The notes under the pieces are model-generated. The model saw only the letters and a program-made list of their open reading frames with translations, had not been told where the DNA came from and made no database searches. DNA of 64,000 bases from Rhodoplanes sp963724735 (GTDB taxonomy: Bacteria; Pseudomonadota; Alphaproteobacteria; Rhizobiales; Xanthobacteraceae): assembly GCA_963724735.1 (NCBI GenBank), contig CAVRVX010000003.1, forward strand, positions 62,001-126,000, in the 5' to 3' direction. Below are positions 53,618-62,714 of the stretch, piece by piece; the stretch's first letter is position 1, and every line of letters begins with the position of its first letter. The position numbers were made by a program, and so were the translations under genes.

Positions 53618-55162
53618 TTACTCCGCGGCGAGCCGGATTTGCGGCTGGCTTTCGATTTCAGCGATGCAAGCGGCGAGGCCAACCCCATCCGGGTCAAGAA
53701 GCGCAGCAGCGCGGGCGTTCGCGATCGCATCGATGCCCATCGCCAGCGGTATCTGTCCCGTCAAGACCGGGCGGATGACGCGCGACTCGATCACGGCGTA
53801 GTTGTCGCGGCCGCGTCTGAGCGTGTCGCCATAGCCCTTCAACAATCGCGCGCACTCCACGACTTCGAGCGCTAACGCCGGCGAGCGCCTCGCCGCTGCG
53901 GCGACGAGCGCAAGCCAATCCTCGATCGCGCGCCGCTCTTCCTGATAGCGGTGCGTCCACGGCCGGAAGACGCGCAGTCGCGCAAGGCCCCAGAGCCGGA
54001 GATAGCCGGAGATCGAGGTCGTCTCCAGCTCCATGGCGAAATGCAGCTTGCGCAGCCACGCGCGCCGTTCGGCGGCGGCGAGGAGGCGGCGCGCGAGCGG
54101 TCCTGGGAGGATTTGGCATATTTCATCGAGCCCCGGTTTCAGGAACTCGATGATCCGCACCCGCTCGCCCTGCCCGGCTCCTATGTCCCGCTGGATCCGG
54201 TCGATCCGGTCGGGCGCAATCTTTGCAGCCGCGACCCGGATCACATCCTCGTAGGACATGCGCAAAGCGAGGTATCGCGCGGCCTCGCACAAGAGCCGAC
54301 CGTCGGCCTGCGCCGTCCTGTCGCCATCCGTGATGGCCTTCAGCCGTTTGAGATAGAGGCGCGCGTAGGAGCGGCTCTGATAGCGATAGAGCCGGCGGAT
54401 ACCGTCGATGGCAATCCCGGCGGCCTTGGGAGGAAATGATTCCGCCGCCTCGGCTTCGAGCGATCGCAGCGCGCGCGCGCCTTCGAGCGCCCGCTTGTGA
54501 GGCTCGACGATGAGCGCTGAGGTCGTCGCACGTTCCGCCGCGCGGCGTCCCGCCTCGAAGCCGCGAATATTCGCTTCAGCCGCCTTGCCCTCGGCGCGGA
54601 TCGCCGCGATCAGCGCGTCCTGCGGAATCGGCAGACGGCCCGAGGCGGCGAGCGCGCCCAGCATCACCGCGCTGATCATCGCACCGGCTTCGCGTGCGAC
54701 CGTCTCCATGTCGAAGATGAGCGAGGCCTGGGCGTTCTGCGCAACCGCATCGAGCAGACGCGCCCGATCGTACCGGCCGTCGGCCATCGCCATCTTTTCC
54801 ACGATCGCGAATTGGCGGTGGCTGGAGGCGGCCACAAACGTGCGGTCGGTCGTGACAAAGCCACTGCCGACGGCGCGCGCGGCTTCCATGAGTTCGCTCG
54901 CCAGCACGATGTCGACATCGCCTGCGCCCGGCGTGAGCGCCAGCACCGGTTGCCGCCCGTCCAACTCGGCTCGGGTGACCGGCAGAATTTCAATGTAATA
55001 GGTCGTCGCGCCGGTCCGCTGCGCCACTCCGGGAATCGACGTGCTCTGCACGGGAAAGTCGAGGCTCGTCGCCGCCGTGACGATCCAATGCGTGAGCACG
55101 CCGCCGCCTTCGCCACCGAGCGCGGCAATCAAGAGCGTAAGCGGACGGGACGGGTCGCTCAT
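53618..55162 (-). CDS. iorB: Indolepyruvate ferredoxin oxidoreductase beta subunit with C-terminal DUF6537 domain
   Basis: This 514-residue protein has an N-terminal pyruvate ferredoxin oxidoreductase gamma-type domain (LIAALGGEGGGVLTHWIVTAA, about 8-30; GVAQRTGATTYYIEI). The helical C-terminal half matches the DUF6537 tail seen in large proteobacterial enzymes (KAITDGDRTAQADG). It forms a TPP/Fe-S enzyme with IorA that turns arylpyruvates into aryl-acetyl-CoA. It is much longer than the about 200-residue archaeal IorB. ATGA overlap with iorA. Confidence 0.92.
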   Translation of the reverse strand: MSDPSRPLTLLIAALGGEGGGVLTHWIVTAATSLDFPVQSTSIPGVAQRTGATTYYIEILPVTRAELDGRQPVLALTPGAGDVDIVLASELMEAARAVGSGFVTTDRTFVAASSHRQFAIVEKMAMADGRYDRARLLDAVAQNAQASLIFDMETVAREAGAMISAVMLGALAASGRLPIPQDALIAAIRAEGKAAEANIRGFEAGRRAAERATTSALIVEPHKRALEGARALRSLEAEAAESFPPKAAGIAIDGIRRLYRYQSRSYARLYLKRLKAITDGDRTAQADGRLLCEAARYLALRMSYEDVIRVAAAKIAPDRIDRIQRDIGAGQGERVRIIEFLKPGLDEICQILPGPLARRLLAAAERRAWLRKLHFAMELETTSISGYLRLWGLARLRVFRPWTHRYQEERRAIEDWLALVAAAARRSPALALEVVECARLLKGYGDTLRRGRDNYAVIESRVIRPVLTGQIPLAMGIDAIANARAAALLDPDGVGLAACIAEIESQPQIRLAAE

Positions 55163-57333
55163 GTCGCTGCCGCTCCAGCGCCGCCGCCGAACCGGCGGAT
55201 GACTCCGCGCGACAGGCCGTGGCGGAACCGGTCCCATCGCGTCGGATTGCGCACCAGTTCGACCCGGTAGAAGGAGGGGCACAGCACCGCCGCATGCGCG
55301 ACCTCGCCGCACAGGCCGCAGCCGACGCAACTTTCCACGACAGTCGCGACGGGATCGTTCCGCAGCGGGTCCGGGTTCGGCTTGAGCGTGAGCGATGGAC
55401 AGCCGGAGAGGCGGATGCAGGAGTGATCGCCGGTGCAGATATCGTCGTCGACGCCGAAGCGGGTGCGGACGACGCGTTCGCCGCGCTCGAGCTTGATCGC
55501 ATCCTCCGCGCGCACGCGGCGCTGGCGCACGAGCTGACACTCGCCGTCGGCGATGATGACTTTGAGGCCGCGCTCGGCCGACAGCATCGCCTCTTTCAGG
55601 GTCGCGGCCATCTTGGCGACGCTGTAGCTGCGCACCGTGCGCAGCCATTTGACGCCGAGCGCGCGCAGCGTCGCCTCGATCGTCATGCCGGAAGGCGCGC
55701 CGTCGCGGCTCGCCGGGCTCGACGGCATGAACTGCTGCCCGGTCGCCGAGGTGTAGCCGTTCTGCATGATCAACAGCACGCCGTCGCCTTTGTTGAATAG
55801 GTTGCTGGCGACGCCGCTGAGGAGTCCGTTATGCCAGAACCCGCCGTCCCCCATGATGGCGATCGGCCGCCGATCGAGGTTCGGGGCGACTGCGGCCGCG
55901 CTTGCCAGGCTCATCCCATAGCCGAGGATCGAGTTGCCCAGGTTGAACGGCGGCATGGTCGCAAACGAATGGCAACCGATATCGGCGCTGATATGGGTCC
56001 GCCCGACTTCGCGTTCGGCGAGCTTGATCGCCGCGAACACCGGGCGCTCCGGGCAGCCGGTGCAGAAGGCGGGCGGGCGGGCGGGTAGTTCCGGAGCGGC
56101 GGCAGCGGCGGCGGCCTTGTGGGCGGCGACTGCCTTCGCCAGCGCGTCGATCGGTTCGATCGCGATCTCCTTCGGGCGCGTCTCACGGAGAAAACCCGCA
56201 ATGCCCTGAACGACGACGTCCGAGGTATATTCGCCCGTCCGCGGCAGCGGCCCCTTACCAAACACGCGCGTGTTGAGATCGGCGCGGCGCAGGTCCACCG
56301 TGACCGCCTGCTCGACGTAGTCGGGGTAGCCTTCTTCGACCACGAGCACAGCGCGTTTGCCGGCGCAGAAGCGGCGCAGTTCGTCCGGCGCGAGCGGATA
56401 GGCCACGTTGAGCACATAGATCGGAATGCGTGAGCGGCCGAATAGATCGGCGAGGTCCAGGCGCGCGAGCGCACGCAGCACGCTGTTTGCGAGCCCGCCG
56501 AGGACGATGACGCCGACGTCGTCGATCTCGCCCGGAATGATCTCGTTGAGCTGGTTGGCGACGATGAAGGCCTGCGCCGCCGGCAGCCGCTCCTCCACCT
56601 TGAGCCGTTCGTGTGCGAATAGGACCGGGGGATGCGACAGTTTGGCGTAGTCGAACCAAGCCGGCTCCGGCATGCGCTCGATGGTCGAGAATTGGCCCCG
56701 CCGGTTGGTTTTCGCCTCGAACTGTCCGGTCACGTGGCAGGCGCGGATGCGCAGCTCCAGCATCACCGGCGCGTGGCTCGCTTCGGACAGCTCGAAACCC
56801 TTCTCGACGCAGCGCACGATGGTGGGTAGGTCCGGCTTGGGATCGATCAGCCACATCGATGACTTCATGGCGAAGGCGTGGGACCGCTCTTGGACGACGC
56901 TTGCGCCCTCGCCGTAATCCTCGCCGACAATGATCAGCGCGCCGCCTATCACCCCCGGCGAGGCCAGGTTGGACAGCGCATCGGCTGCGACATTCGTGCC
57001 GACGATCGACTTCCAGGTGACCGCGCCGCGCAGGGGATAGTTGATCGAGGCGCCCAACATGGCGGCGGCCGAAGCCTCGTTGGTGCAGGTCTCGACATGC
57101 ACGCCGAGTTCGGCGAGCAGGTCCTGCGCCTCGACCATCACATCGATCAGATGGGAAACCGGCGCCCCCTGGTAGCCGCCGACATAGCTCACCCCCGACT
57201 GCAACAGCGCCTTGGTGACGGCGAGGATGCCCTCCCCGTGGAAGGTTTCGCCCGCCCCGAGCCTCAGCGCCTGCACCTCCTGCTTGAACGATCGCTCCAT
57301 GGCCGCGTCCGACGGTTGGGGGTCCAACCACAT
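55159..57333 (-). CDS. iorA: Indolepyruvate ferredoxin oxidoreductase alpha subunit
   Basis: This 724-residue protein has the pyrimidine-binding domain (GYQGAPVSHLIDVMVEAQ; TCTNEASAAAMLGAS), a TPP-binding domain (CPERPVF; DIGCHSFATMPPFN; IMGDGGFWHNGL; QNGYTSATGQQ) and two C-terminal Fe-S motifs (CTGDHSCIRLSGCPS and CVGCGLCGEVAHAAVLCPSF). The start ATG 57333 overlaps the dctM TAA (TAATG), so it is coupled to the TRAP permease. ATG 57300 is a possible internal start. Confidence 0.94.
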   Translation of the reverse strand: MWLDPQPSDAAMERSFKQEVQALRLGAGETFHGEGILAVTKALLQSGVSYVGGYQGAPVSHLIDVMVEAQDLLAELGVHVETCTNEASAAAMLGASINYPLRGAVTWKSIVGTNVAADALSNLASPGVIGGALIIVGEDYGEGASVVQERSHAFAMKSSMWLIDPKPDLPTIVRCVEKGFELSEASHAPVMLELRIRACHVTGQFEAKTNRRGQFSTIERMPEPAWFDYAKLSHPPVLFAHERLKVEERLPAAQAFIVANQLNEIIPGEIDDVGVIVLGGLANSVLRALARLDLADLFGRSRIPIYVLNVAYPLAPDELRRFCAGKRAVLVVEEGYPDYVEQAVTVDLRRADLNTRVFGKGPLPRTGEYTSDVVVQGIAGFLRETRPKEIAIEPIDALAKAVAAHKAAAAAAAPELPARPPAFCTGCPERPVFAAIKLAEREVGRTHISADIGCHSFATMPPFNLGNSILGYGMSLASAAAVAPNLDRRPIAIMGDGGFWHNGLLSGVASNLFNKGDGVLLIMQNGYTSATGQQFMPSSPASRDGAPSGMTIEATLRALGVKWLRTVRSYSVAKMAATLKEAMLSAERGLKVIIADGECQLVRQRRVRAEDAIKLERGERVVRTRFGVDDDICTGDHSCIRLSGCPSLTLKPNPDPLRNDPVATVVESCVGCGLCGEVAHAAVLCPSFYRVELVRNPTRWDRFRHGLSRGVIRRFGGGAGAAAT

Positions 57334-58631
57334 TACATACGCGACGGCAGCCACAACGCAATGATCGGGAAGGCGATCAGAATCGCCAGTCGCACCAGGT
57401 CGGTGACGATAAAGGGCAGGACGCCATAGAAGATGGTGGAAATCTTCACGTCCTCGACCACGCTCTTGATCACGAAAATATTCATGCCGACGGGGGGATG
57501 AATGAGGCCGAGCTCGACCGTCATGACGATGATCACGCCGAACCAGATCGGATCGAAGCCGAGCTCCTTGATCACGGGAAAGATGATCGGGACGGTAAGG
57601 ATGATCATGGCGAGCGCATCCATGAGACATCCCAGCACCAGATACATGACCATGATCACCACCAGCACCCCGTAGCGCCCGATCCCGAGGCCGGTGAGGA
57701 ACTCGGTCACCTTCTGCGGCGTCTGCGTGATGGTGAGGAAGTACCCAAACAGCAGCGCGCCGATCAAAATGGTGAAGACGGCGGCGGTGACGCGGGTGGT
57801 GTCCAGAAGTGAGCGCCGAATGTCCTGGCGCGACAATCGTCCGCGGATCAAGCCGAGAATGAAAGCCCCGGCCGCCCCCATGCCGGCCGCCTCGGTGGCG
57901 GTGAAGAGACCGCCATAGATCCCGCCGATCACGAACGCGAACAGCAGCAGGGTCGCCCAGATTTCGCGCAGGCTTTCAATCAGCTCCTTCCGCGACACGG
58001 CTTTTCCGGGGGGCAGATAGTCGGGCCGCACCATGCCGATAATCGTGATGGTCAGCATGTACATCGACATGGCGAGAAGGCCCGGCACGATCCCCGCAAT
58101 GAACAGCTTGCCGATGTCCTGCTCGGTGATCAGGCCGTACACCGCGAACACGGTCGAAGGCGGTATCATGATGCCGAGCGTTCCTCCGGCTGCAATCACG
58201 CCGGTCGCGAAGGATTGCGGATAGCCATAGGCGCGCATCTCCGGATAGGCGACGCGGGAGAAGGTGGCGGCGGTGGCGACCGAGGAGCCGCAGATCGCCG
58301 CAAACCCGCCGCAGGCGGCGATCGTCGCGATACCGAGCCCGCCCCGCATGTGCCCGAGAAACGCATTACCCGCGCGAAACAGTTCGCGGCTCATGCCCGA
58401 GGTCGTCGCAAACGACCCCATCAGAAGAAACAGCGGGACGACGGCGAAGTTGAAGTCGGTGACGGTGCGCATCGAGGTGTGGCCGACGATCTTGAGCGCC
58501 GGGCCGCCGCCGATCAGATAGGCGAAGCCGCTTACCCCGACCAAACCCATCGCCATGCCGATCGGCACCCGCAACAGCATCAATACGAACAGAAGGACGA
58601 ACCCAATGATCGCAACGGCGTCGCTACTCAT
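57333..58631 (-). CDS. dctM: TRAP transporter large permease subunit
   Basis: This 432-residue protein with 12-13 membrane segments has SSDAVAIIGFVLLFVLMLLRVPIGMAMGLVG at the start and GTLGIMIPPSTVFAVYGLITE, the DctM signature. It imports an organic acid with Na+ together with DctQ and DctP. A GTG at 58640, adjacent to the dctQ stop, is an alternative start. It is translationally coupled to iorA. Confidence 0.95.
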   Translation of the reverse strand: MSSDAVAIIGFVLLFVLMLLRVPIGMAMGLVGVSGFAYLIGGGPALKIVGHTSMRTVTDFNFAVVPLFLLMGSFATTSGMSRELFRAGNAFLGHMRGGLGIATIAACGGFAAICGSSVATAATFSRVAYPEMRAYGYPQSFATGVIAAGGTLGIMIPPSTVFAVYGLITEQDIGKLFIAGIVPGLLAMSMYMLTITIIGMVRPDYLPPGKAVSRKELIESLREIWATLLLFAFVIGGIYGGLFTATEAAGMGAAGAFILGLIRGRLSRQDIRRSLLDTTRVTAAVFTILIGALLFGYFLTITQTPQKVTEFLTGLGIGRYGVLVVIMVMYLVLGCLMDALAMIILTVPIIFPVIKELGFDPIWFGVIIVMTVELGLIHPPVGMNIFVIKSVVEDVKISTIFYGVLPFIVTDLVRLAILIAFPIIALWLPSRM

Positions 58632-58640
58632 CGCGATCAC

Positions 58641-59150
58641 TCATTCGACCGGCTTGATCCGGTACTGCGGCATCAGTTCCGGATGGAAAATTAGCCGATA
58701 GGTGCGCACCGCAATCAGCAGCACCGCGGAGACGTCGCCCAGCCAGGCGACGGCGAAGAACGGCCAGGTCGGAATGCGCAGGTCGTAGGTCAGCACATTG
58801 GATCGGTACGTGCTCACCACCTTGTCGAACAGCGTGTAGGTCTGCACGGTCACGACGAACAGCAGGACCAGCGTCGCGAACACATCGATCAGGCGCTGCC
58901 AGCGCGGTCCGACATTGGCCCAGACGAGATCGACCGTGATGTGCGTGCCGCGATAGGAGGTCGCCGCGATGCCCCAGAAAATGAGAATGCCGAGAAGAAG
59001 CTGCCCGAAATCGTACCCGTCGGGAATCGAGATCGAAAAGAAGTACCGCAACAGCACGGAAACGAAGATGTCGGCGGCGACGATGAATACGAAGGACGCG
59101 GCGATCAGCTCGATGCCGTCGATGAAACGATCCATGTGAGTCTGCTGCAT
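58641..59150 (-). CDS. dctQ: TRAP transporter small permease subunit
   Basis: This 169-residue protein with four membrane segments has GIAATSYRGTHITVDLVWANVGPRWQRLIDV, the DctQ block. It joins DctP to DctM in the inner membrane. It starts 118 bp after dctP with a strong hairpin between them. Confidence 0.93.
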   Translation of the reverse strand: MQQTHMDRFIDGIELIAASFVFIVAADIFVSVLLRYFFSISIPDGYDFGQLLLGILIFWGIAATSYRGTHITVDLVWANVGPRWQRLIDVFATLVLLFVVTVQTYTLFDKVVSTYRSNVLTYDLRIPTWPFFAVAWLGDVSAVLLIAVRTYRLIFHPELMPQYRIKPVE

Positions 59151-59233
59151 GGCGCCGGCCCGCTGCGGTGCGCTTGGTGCGATGGTGACCCGCTAATCGC
59201 GCCCCCTCGTCAGCGAGCCCCCGGCCGAACATT

Positions 59234-59255
59234 GCGCCGGGACATGTCCCGGCGC
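59234..59255 (-). terminator. Intercistronic hairpin between dctP and dctQ
   Basis: The perfect 22-bp palindrome GCGCCGGGACA/TGTCCCGGCGC lies just after dctP. In TRAP operons such hairpins often hold back the permease genes relative to the abundant binding protein. Confidence 0.6.
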
Positions 59256-59268
59256 AGCCTCCGTCGTT

Positions 59269-60319
59269 TCAGTAGGAGGCGTCGTATTTGGCGAGCGCGT
59301 CCTTGAGCTCCTTCATCGCGACCGCGGGGTCGACGCCGGTCTTGCGCACGTTGTCCGCCCACGCCTTTTCCAGCGGCTCCGCCGCCTTCTTCCATTGCGC
59401 GAGCTGCTCGGCCGTGATCGGATAGACCTCGTGGCCCGGCTCGGCCTTGAGCTTGGCGATGCCGGCATGCTCGAAATCCGCCCACGGTCCGGCCACGCGC
59501 ACAGCCCATTCATTGGTGCAGTGATCGTCGATCACCTTCTTTTGGGCCGGCGACATCTGCTCGTATTTGTCCTTGTTGAAGACGAACGCGAAGTTCGACA
59601 CGTAAAACGGAGCGTCCATGTGGTATTTCACCACCTTGTCGATGCCGAATAGCGGGACTGAGCCCCACGGGAACAGCACCGCGTCGGCCACGCCCTTCTC
59701 GAGGACATCGCGGACTTCCGGCGCGCCCGCCTGAATATTCGTCCCGCCGAGTTGGGTGACCAGGCTCGCAACCGTGGCCTGCGCAGGCCGAAATCTTCAT
59801 CCCCTTGATGTCCTCCGGCGCCATGATCTTCTTGGTGCGCGAATGGAACGTGCCGGGGTCGTGGACGAAGGCGAGGCAGAACTTGACGTCCTTCATCTCC
59901 TTGTCGGCGTATTTCCGATACCAGGCGTCGAAAGCCTGTGTGCCGCCCTTGGCGTTCGCCATCAGGAAAGGAATTTCGCCCGCAGCGACAATGGGGAAGC
60001 GGCCCGGCTGATAGCCGGTGTTGATATAGGTGAGATCGGCGATGCCGTCGCGCGCCATGTCGTAATGGTCGAACGCCTTGCCGAGCTGCTGGGAGGGATA
60101 GACTTTGGATTTGATGGCGCCGTTGGAGGCCTTCTCCACCGAGGCGCCCCAATCCTCCAGCGCCTTCTGCAGCGGATGCGAGGGCGGAACCCAGTGGGAG
60201 AGCTTCAGTTCAAAGGTTTTTTCCTGCGCTCCCGCAGTGGACGCCAAGGTCGCCGTCAGGGCTAGCCCGGCGACCGCCGCAAGCGCAAACAAACTCGCCC
60301 CGCAAAGTCGCGATTGCAT
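59269..60319 (-). pseudogene. dctP: TRAP transporter substrate-binding protein DctP, frameshifted
   Basis: The start is ATG 60319 behind AGGGAGGCACTG, with a signal peptide (SLFALAAVAGLALTATLASTAGAQ) and typical DctP sequence FELKLSHWVPPSHPLQKAL and YINTGYQPGRFPIVAAGEIPFLM. After DIKGMKI the frame breaks: the run AAA at 59791-59793 has one base too many. Removing one A restores RPAQATVASLVTQLGG followed by VADAVLFPWGSVPLFGIDKV to the normal end at 59269. Either the gene is dead or the extra base is a sequencing error; the rest is intact and the operon looks maintained. Confidence 0.85.
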
Positions 60320-60440
60320 CAGTGCCTCCCTAGGGTATCGTATTCTCGATCCGGATTTTTCGAAAGGGTCCGGTGCTTTCGCGCAATTCAGCCTCAAACA
60401 TGCGGCCTTGTAAAGCGGAAGGTTGGCAATAAAACTTTTT

Positions 60441-60462
60441 GCGAGCGGCTCGGGCCGCTCGC
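60441..60462. promoter_or_regulatory. Palindrome in the dctP / marR divergent region
   Basis: GCGAGCGGC-TCGG-GCCGCTCGC forms a perfect 9-bp stem between dctP (start 60319, leftward) and the MarR gene (rightward). It is a candidate MarR operator or a transcription-ending hairpin. Confidence 0.35.
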
Positions 60463-60509
60463 AGCCGGACGCGCATGCGGTTCTTGCGCGGCCCATTCCG
60501 GCCCATCGA

Positions 60510-61037
60510 ATGGAGACTGACGTGCCTCGCAAGCCGAAACTGGCCACGCGGCCCGCGCCGGCCGCCAACGCGATTGACTACGGCCCGCTCAAGAACTGGG
60601 TCGGGTTCCGCCTGCGCATGGCGCAGTCGGCCTCGTTCCAGGCGTTCGCGCGGCTGACGCATGACGTCGCCATCCGGCCGGGCCGGTTCGCCACCTTGAT
60701 GCTGATCGGCCGCAACCCGGGCATCAGCCAGACCGCGCTCAGCCAGGCCAATGGCCGGGACAAATCGACCTTGACGCCCGTCCTCAACGACCTCGTCAAG
60801 CGCGGCCTCGTCCGGCGCGAGGTGACGCCAGACGATCGCCGCACCTACCAGCTCGCGCTGACGCCGGCCGGCAAGCGCCTGCTCGAGCGGCTGTCCGCCT
60901 GCGCCGTCCGCCACGACCGCAATCTCGATCGCATCATCGGAAAGCGCGACCGCGAGCGTTTCCTGTCCATCCTGCGGAAGATTGAAACGGAGCTCGCGGG
61001 CGAGCGCACCAACAGCCGCACCTCACCGCGCAACTGA
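60510..61037 (+). CDS. MarR family transcriptional regulator
   Basis: This protein of about 175 residues has the winged helix DVAIRPGRFATLMLIGRNPGISQTALSQANGRDKSTLTPVLNDLVKRGLVRREVTPDDRRTYQLALTPAGKRLLERL. MarR proteins bind aromatic or phenolic ligands and release their operators. It is divergent from the TRAP-ior operon, so it is the likely regulator of that operon. The start is ATG 60510, or GTG 60522, which has GGAGA six bases upstream and may be the better choice. Confidence 0.92.
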   Translation: METDVPRKPKLATRPAPAANAIDYGPLKNWVGFRLRMAQSASFQAFARLTHDVAIRPGRFATLMLIGRNPGISQTALSQANGRDKSTLTPVLNDLVKRGLVRREVTPDDRRTYQLALTPAGKRLLERLSACAVRHDRNLDRIIGKRDRERFLSILRKIETELAGERTNSRTSPRN

Positions 61038-61097
61038 ACGCCTCGCCGTCGCCCGCCATCCCGTCGGGCGGTAGCCCCACTTGGCAGGCCATTCGAT

Positions 61098-61592
61098 TTA
61101 TCCACGCAACCGCGCGATCACCTCGATCGGAATCGGCTTCGACTTCAGCTTTTCGGGATTGTTGGGATCGCGCCCCGCCCACACCCGCGTCTCGAATCCC
61201 TCGACCGCGAGTTCCTCGCGCCTCAGCAGGCGATGAACGATCTTGAAGCTCGACCGTTTGATCTCGGCCACGGTCGTCTCGATCACGGTCTCGTCGCCGA
61301 ACCGGCTCGCCTCGAGGAAGCGCGCCCGCGTGTCGACCATCGGGTAGCCGACAATGTCATAGGCGCGCAAGAATTCGAACTTGGTCATGCCGAGGGCGCG
61401 TTCGAACAGGGCCGTAGTGCTGGTGTCGAACATGGCGAAATAGCGCGGATAGAAGACGATCCCCGCGGGATCGCAATCGCCCCATTCGATGCGCACCATC
61501 CGCCGGTTGGTCAGCATGCCCTTTTTTCGCGCGGGCCAGCGGGCAAGGTCGCCGGACGGGTCGGTCTCGAACGAGGGAAGAGCGTCATACAT
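61098..61592 (-). CDS. Hot-dog fold thioesterase, 4-hydroxybenzoyl-CoA thioesterase type
   Basis: The 164-residue frame holds RIEWGDCDPAGIVFYPRYFAMFD, the 4HBT catalytic region with the Asp (DCDPAG) and the Y/F ring contacts. It hydrolyses an aryl-CoA or similar thioester. ATG 61592 is chosen; ATG 61520 (MLTNRRMVRIEW) is possible and would start nearer the domain. The place next to catI-catJ and ior genes suggests aromatic CoA chemistry. Confidence 0.85.
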   Translation of the reverse strand: MYDALPSFETDPSGDLARWPARKKGMLTNRRMVRIEWGDCDPAGIVFYPRYFAMFDTSTTALFERALGMTKFEFLRAYDIVGYPMVDTRARFLEASRFGDETVIETTVAEIKRSSFKIVHRLLRREELAVEGFETRVWAGRDPNNPEKLKSKPIPIEVIARLRG

Positions 61593-61848
61593 CGGAATGG
61601 GTTTCCGGACAGGCTGCGGAACGGCTGCGGGCGCCACAGGCGGATGATCCTCGCCGACGCGAACTGACGCGCCATCGCCGCCCGGGGTGAATGACACTGC
61701 CAGGACAAGTGGGTCAAGCGCGCGCCGCGCGCCAGGGGGAGGCGCAAGAATCCGCGCGGCTGCCCGCCGGCCCACTCGGACACGGGAGGCTGTTCCCGGC
61801 GGACCGGAAGATGTCTAAATAACGTCAGCTTATCCCAGGGACGGTTCG

Positions 61849-62706
61849 ATGGCCGAAATCATGCCGCTCGCCGACGCCATCGCCGCCACGATCGCCGACG
61901 GCGACATGGTGGCGATGGAGGGGTTCACCCATCTCATTCCGCACGCCGCCGGCCATGAGATCATCCGCCAGGGCCGCCGCCGGCTGACCCTCGTACGCAT
62001 GACGCCCGACATCATCTACGACCAGTTGATCGGCATGGGCTGCGCGGAGAAGCTCGTCTTTTCCTGGGGCGGGAACCCGGGCGTCGGTTCGCTGCACCGC
62101 TTGCGCGACGCGGTGGAAAACGGCTGGCCGCAGCCGCTCGCGCTCGAGGAGCACTCGCATGGCGCAATGGCCAACGCCTATGCCGCCGCCGCCGCTGGGC
62201 TGCCCTTCGCTGTTTTTCGCGGCTACGTCGGCGCCGACCTGCCCAAGGTCAATCCCAATATCCGCGCCGTGACCTGCCCGTTCACCGGCGAAACGCTCGC
62301 CGCCGTGCCGGCGCTAAGGCCGGACGTCACCGCCATCCATGCGCTCAAGGCCGACCGCGCCGGCAACGTGCTGATCGAAGGCATTCTGGGGGTGCAGAAG
62401 GAGGCGGTGCTGGCGGCCAAACGAGCGCTCGTGACGGTCGAGGAGATCGTCGAGGAGTTCGGTCCGCGCAGCCCCAATGCCGTGATCCTGCCGTCCTGGA
62501 CGGTGGCCGCGGTGGCGCATGTGCCGGGCGGCGCCCATCCCTCCTACGCCAACGGTTATTATAAGCGCGATAATGCGTTCTATCTTGCTTGGGACGCGAT
62601 CGCGCGCGACCGCGAGGGCTTTCTCGCCTGGATGCAGGCGAACGTGCTGGATCAGGGACCCGACGTGTTCGCCGCCCACCGGCGGCGACTTGCGGAAACC
62701 GCGTGA
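61849..62706 (+). CDS. catI: CoA-transferase subunit A, CatI/3-oxoadipate type
   Basis: This 285-residue protein starts MAEIMPLADAIAATIADGDMVAMEGFTHLIPHAAGHEIIRQ and has VRMTPDIIYDQLIGMGCAEKLVFSWGGNPGVGS, the pattern of the alpha subunit of CatIJ and related glutaconate-type CoA-transferases. It activates 3-oxoadipate with succinyl-CoA. It is followed by subunit B after 8 bp. Confidence 0.9.
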   Translation: MAEIMPLADAIAATIADGDMVAMEGFTHLIPHAAGHEIIRQGRRRLTLVRMTPDIIYDQLIGMGCAEKLVFSWGGNPGVGSLHRLRDAVENGWPQPLALEEHSHGAMANAYAAAAAGLPFAVFRGYVGADLPKVNPNIRAVTCPFTGETLAAVPALRPDVTAIHALKADRAGNVLIEGILGVQKEAVLAAKRALVTVEEIVEEFGPRSPNAVILPSWTVAAVAHVPGGAHPSYANGYYKRDNAFYLAWDAIARDREGFLAWMQANVLDQGPDVFAAHRRRLAETA

Positions 62707-62714
62707 GGACGCGC

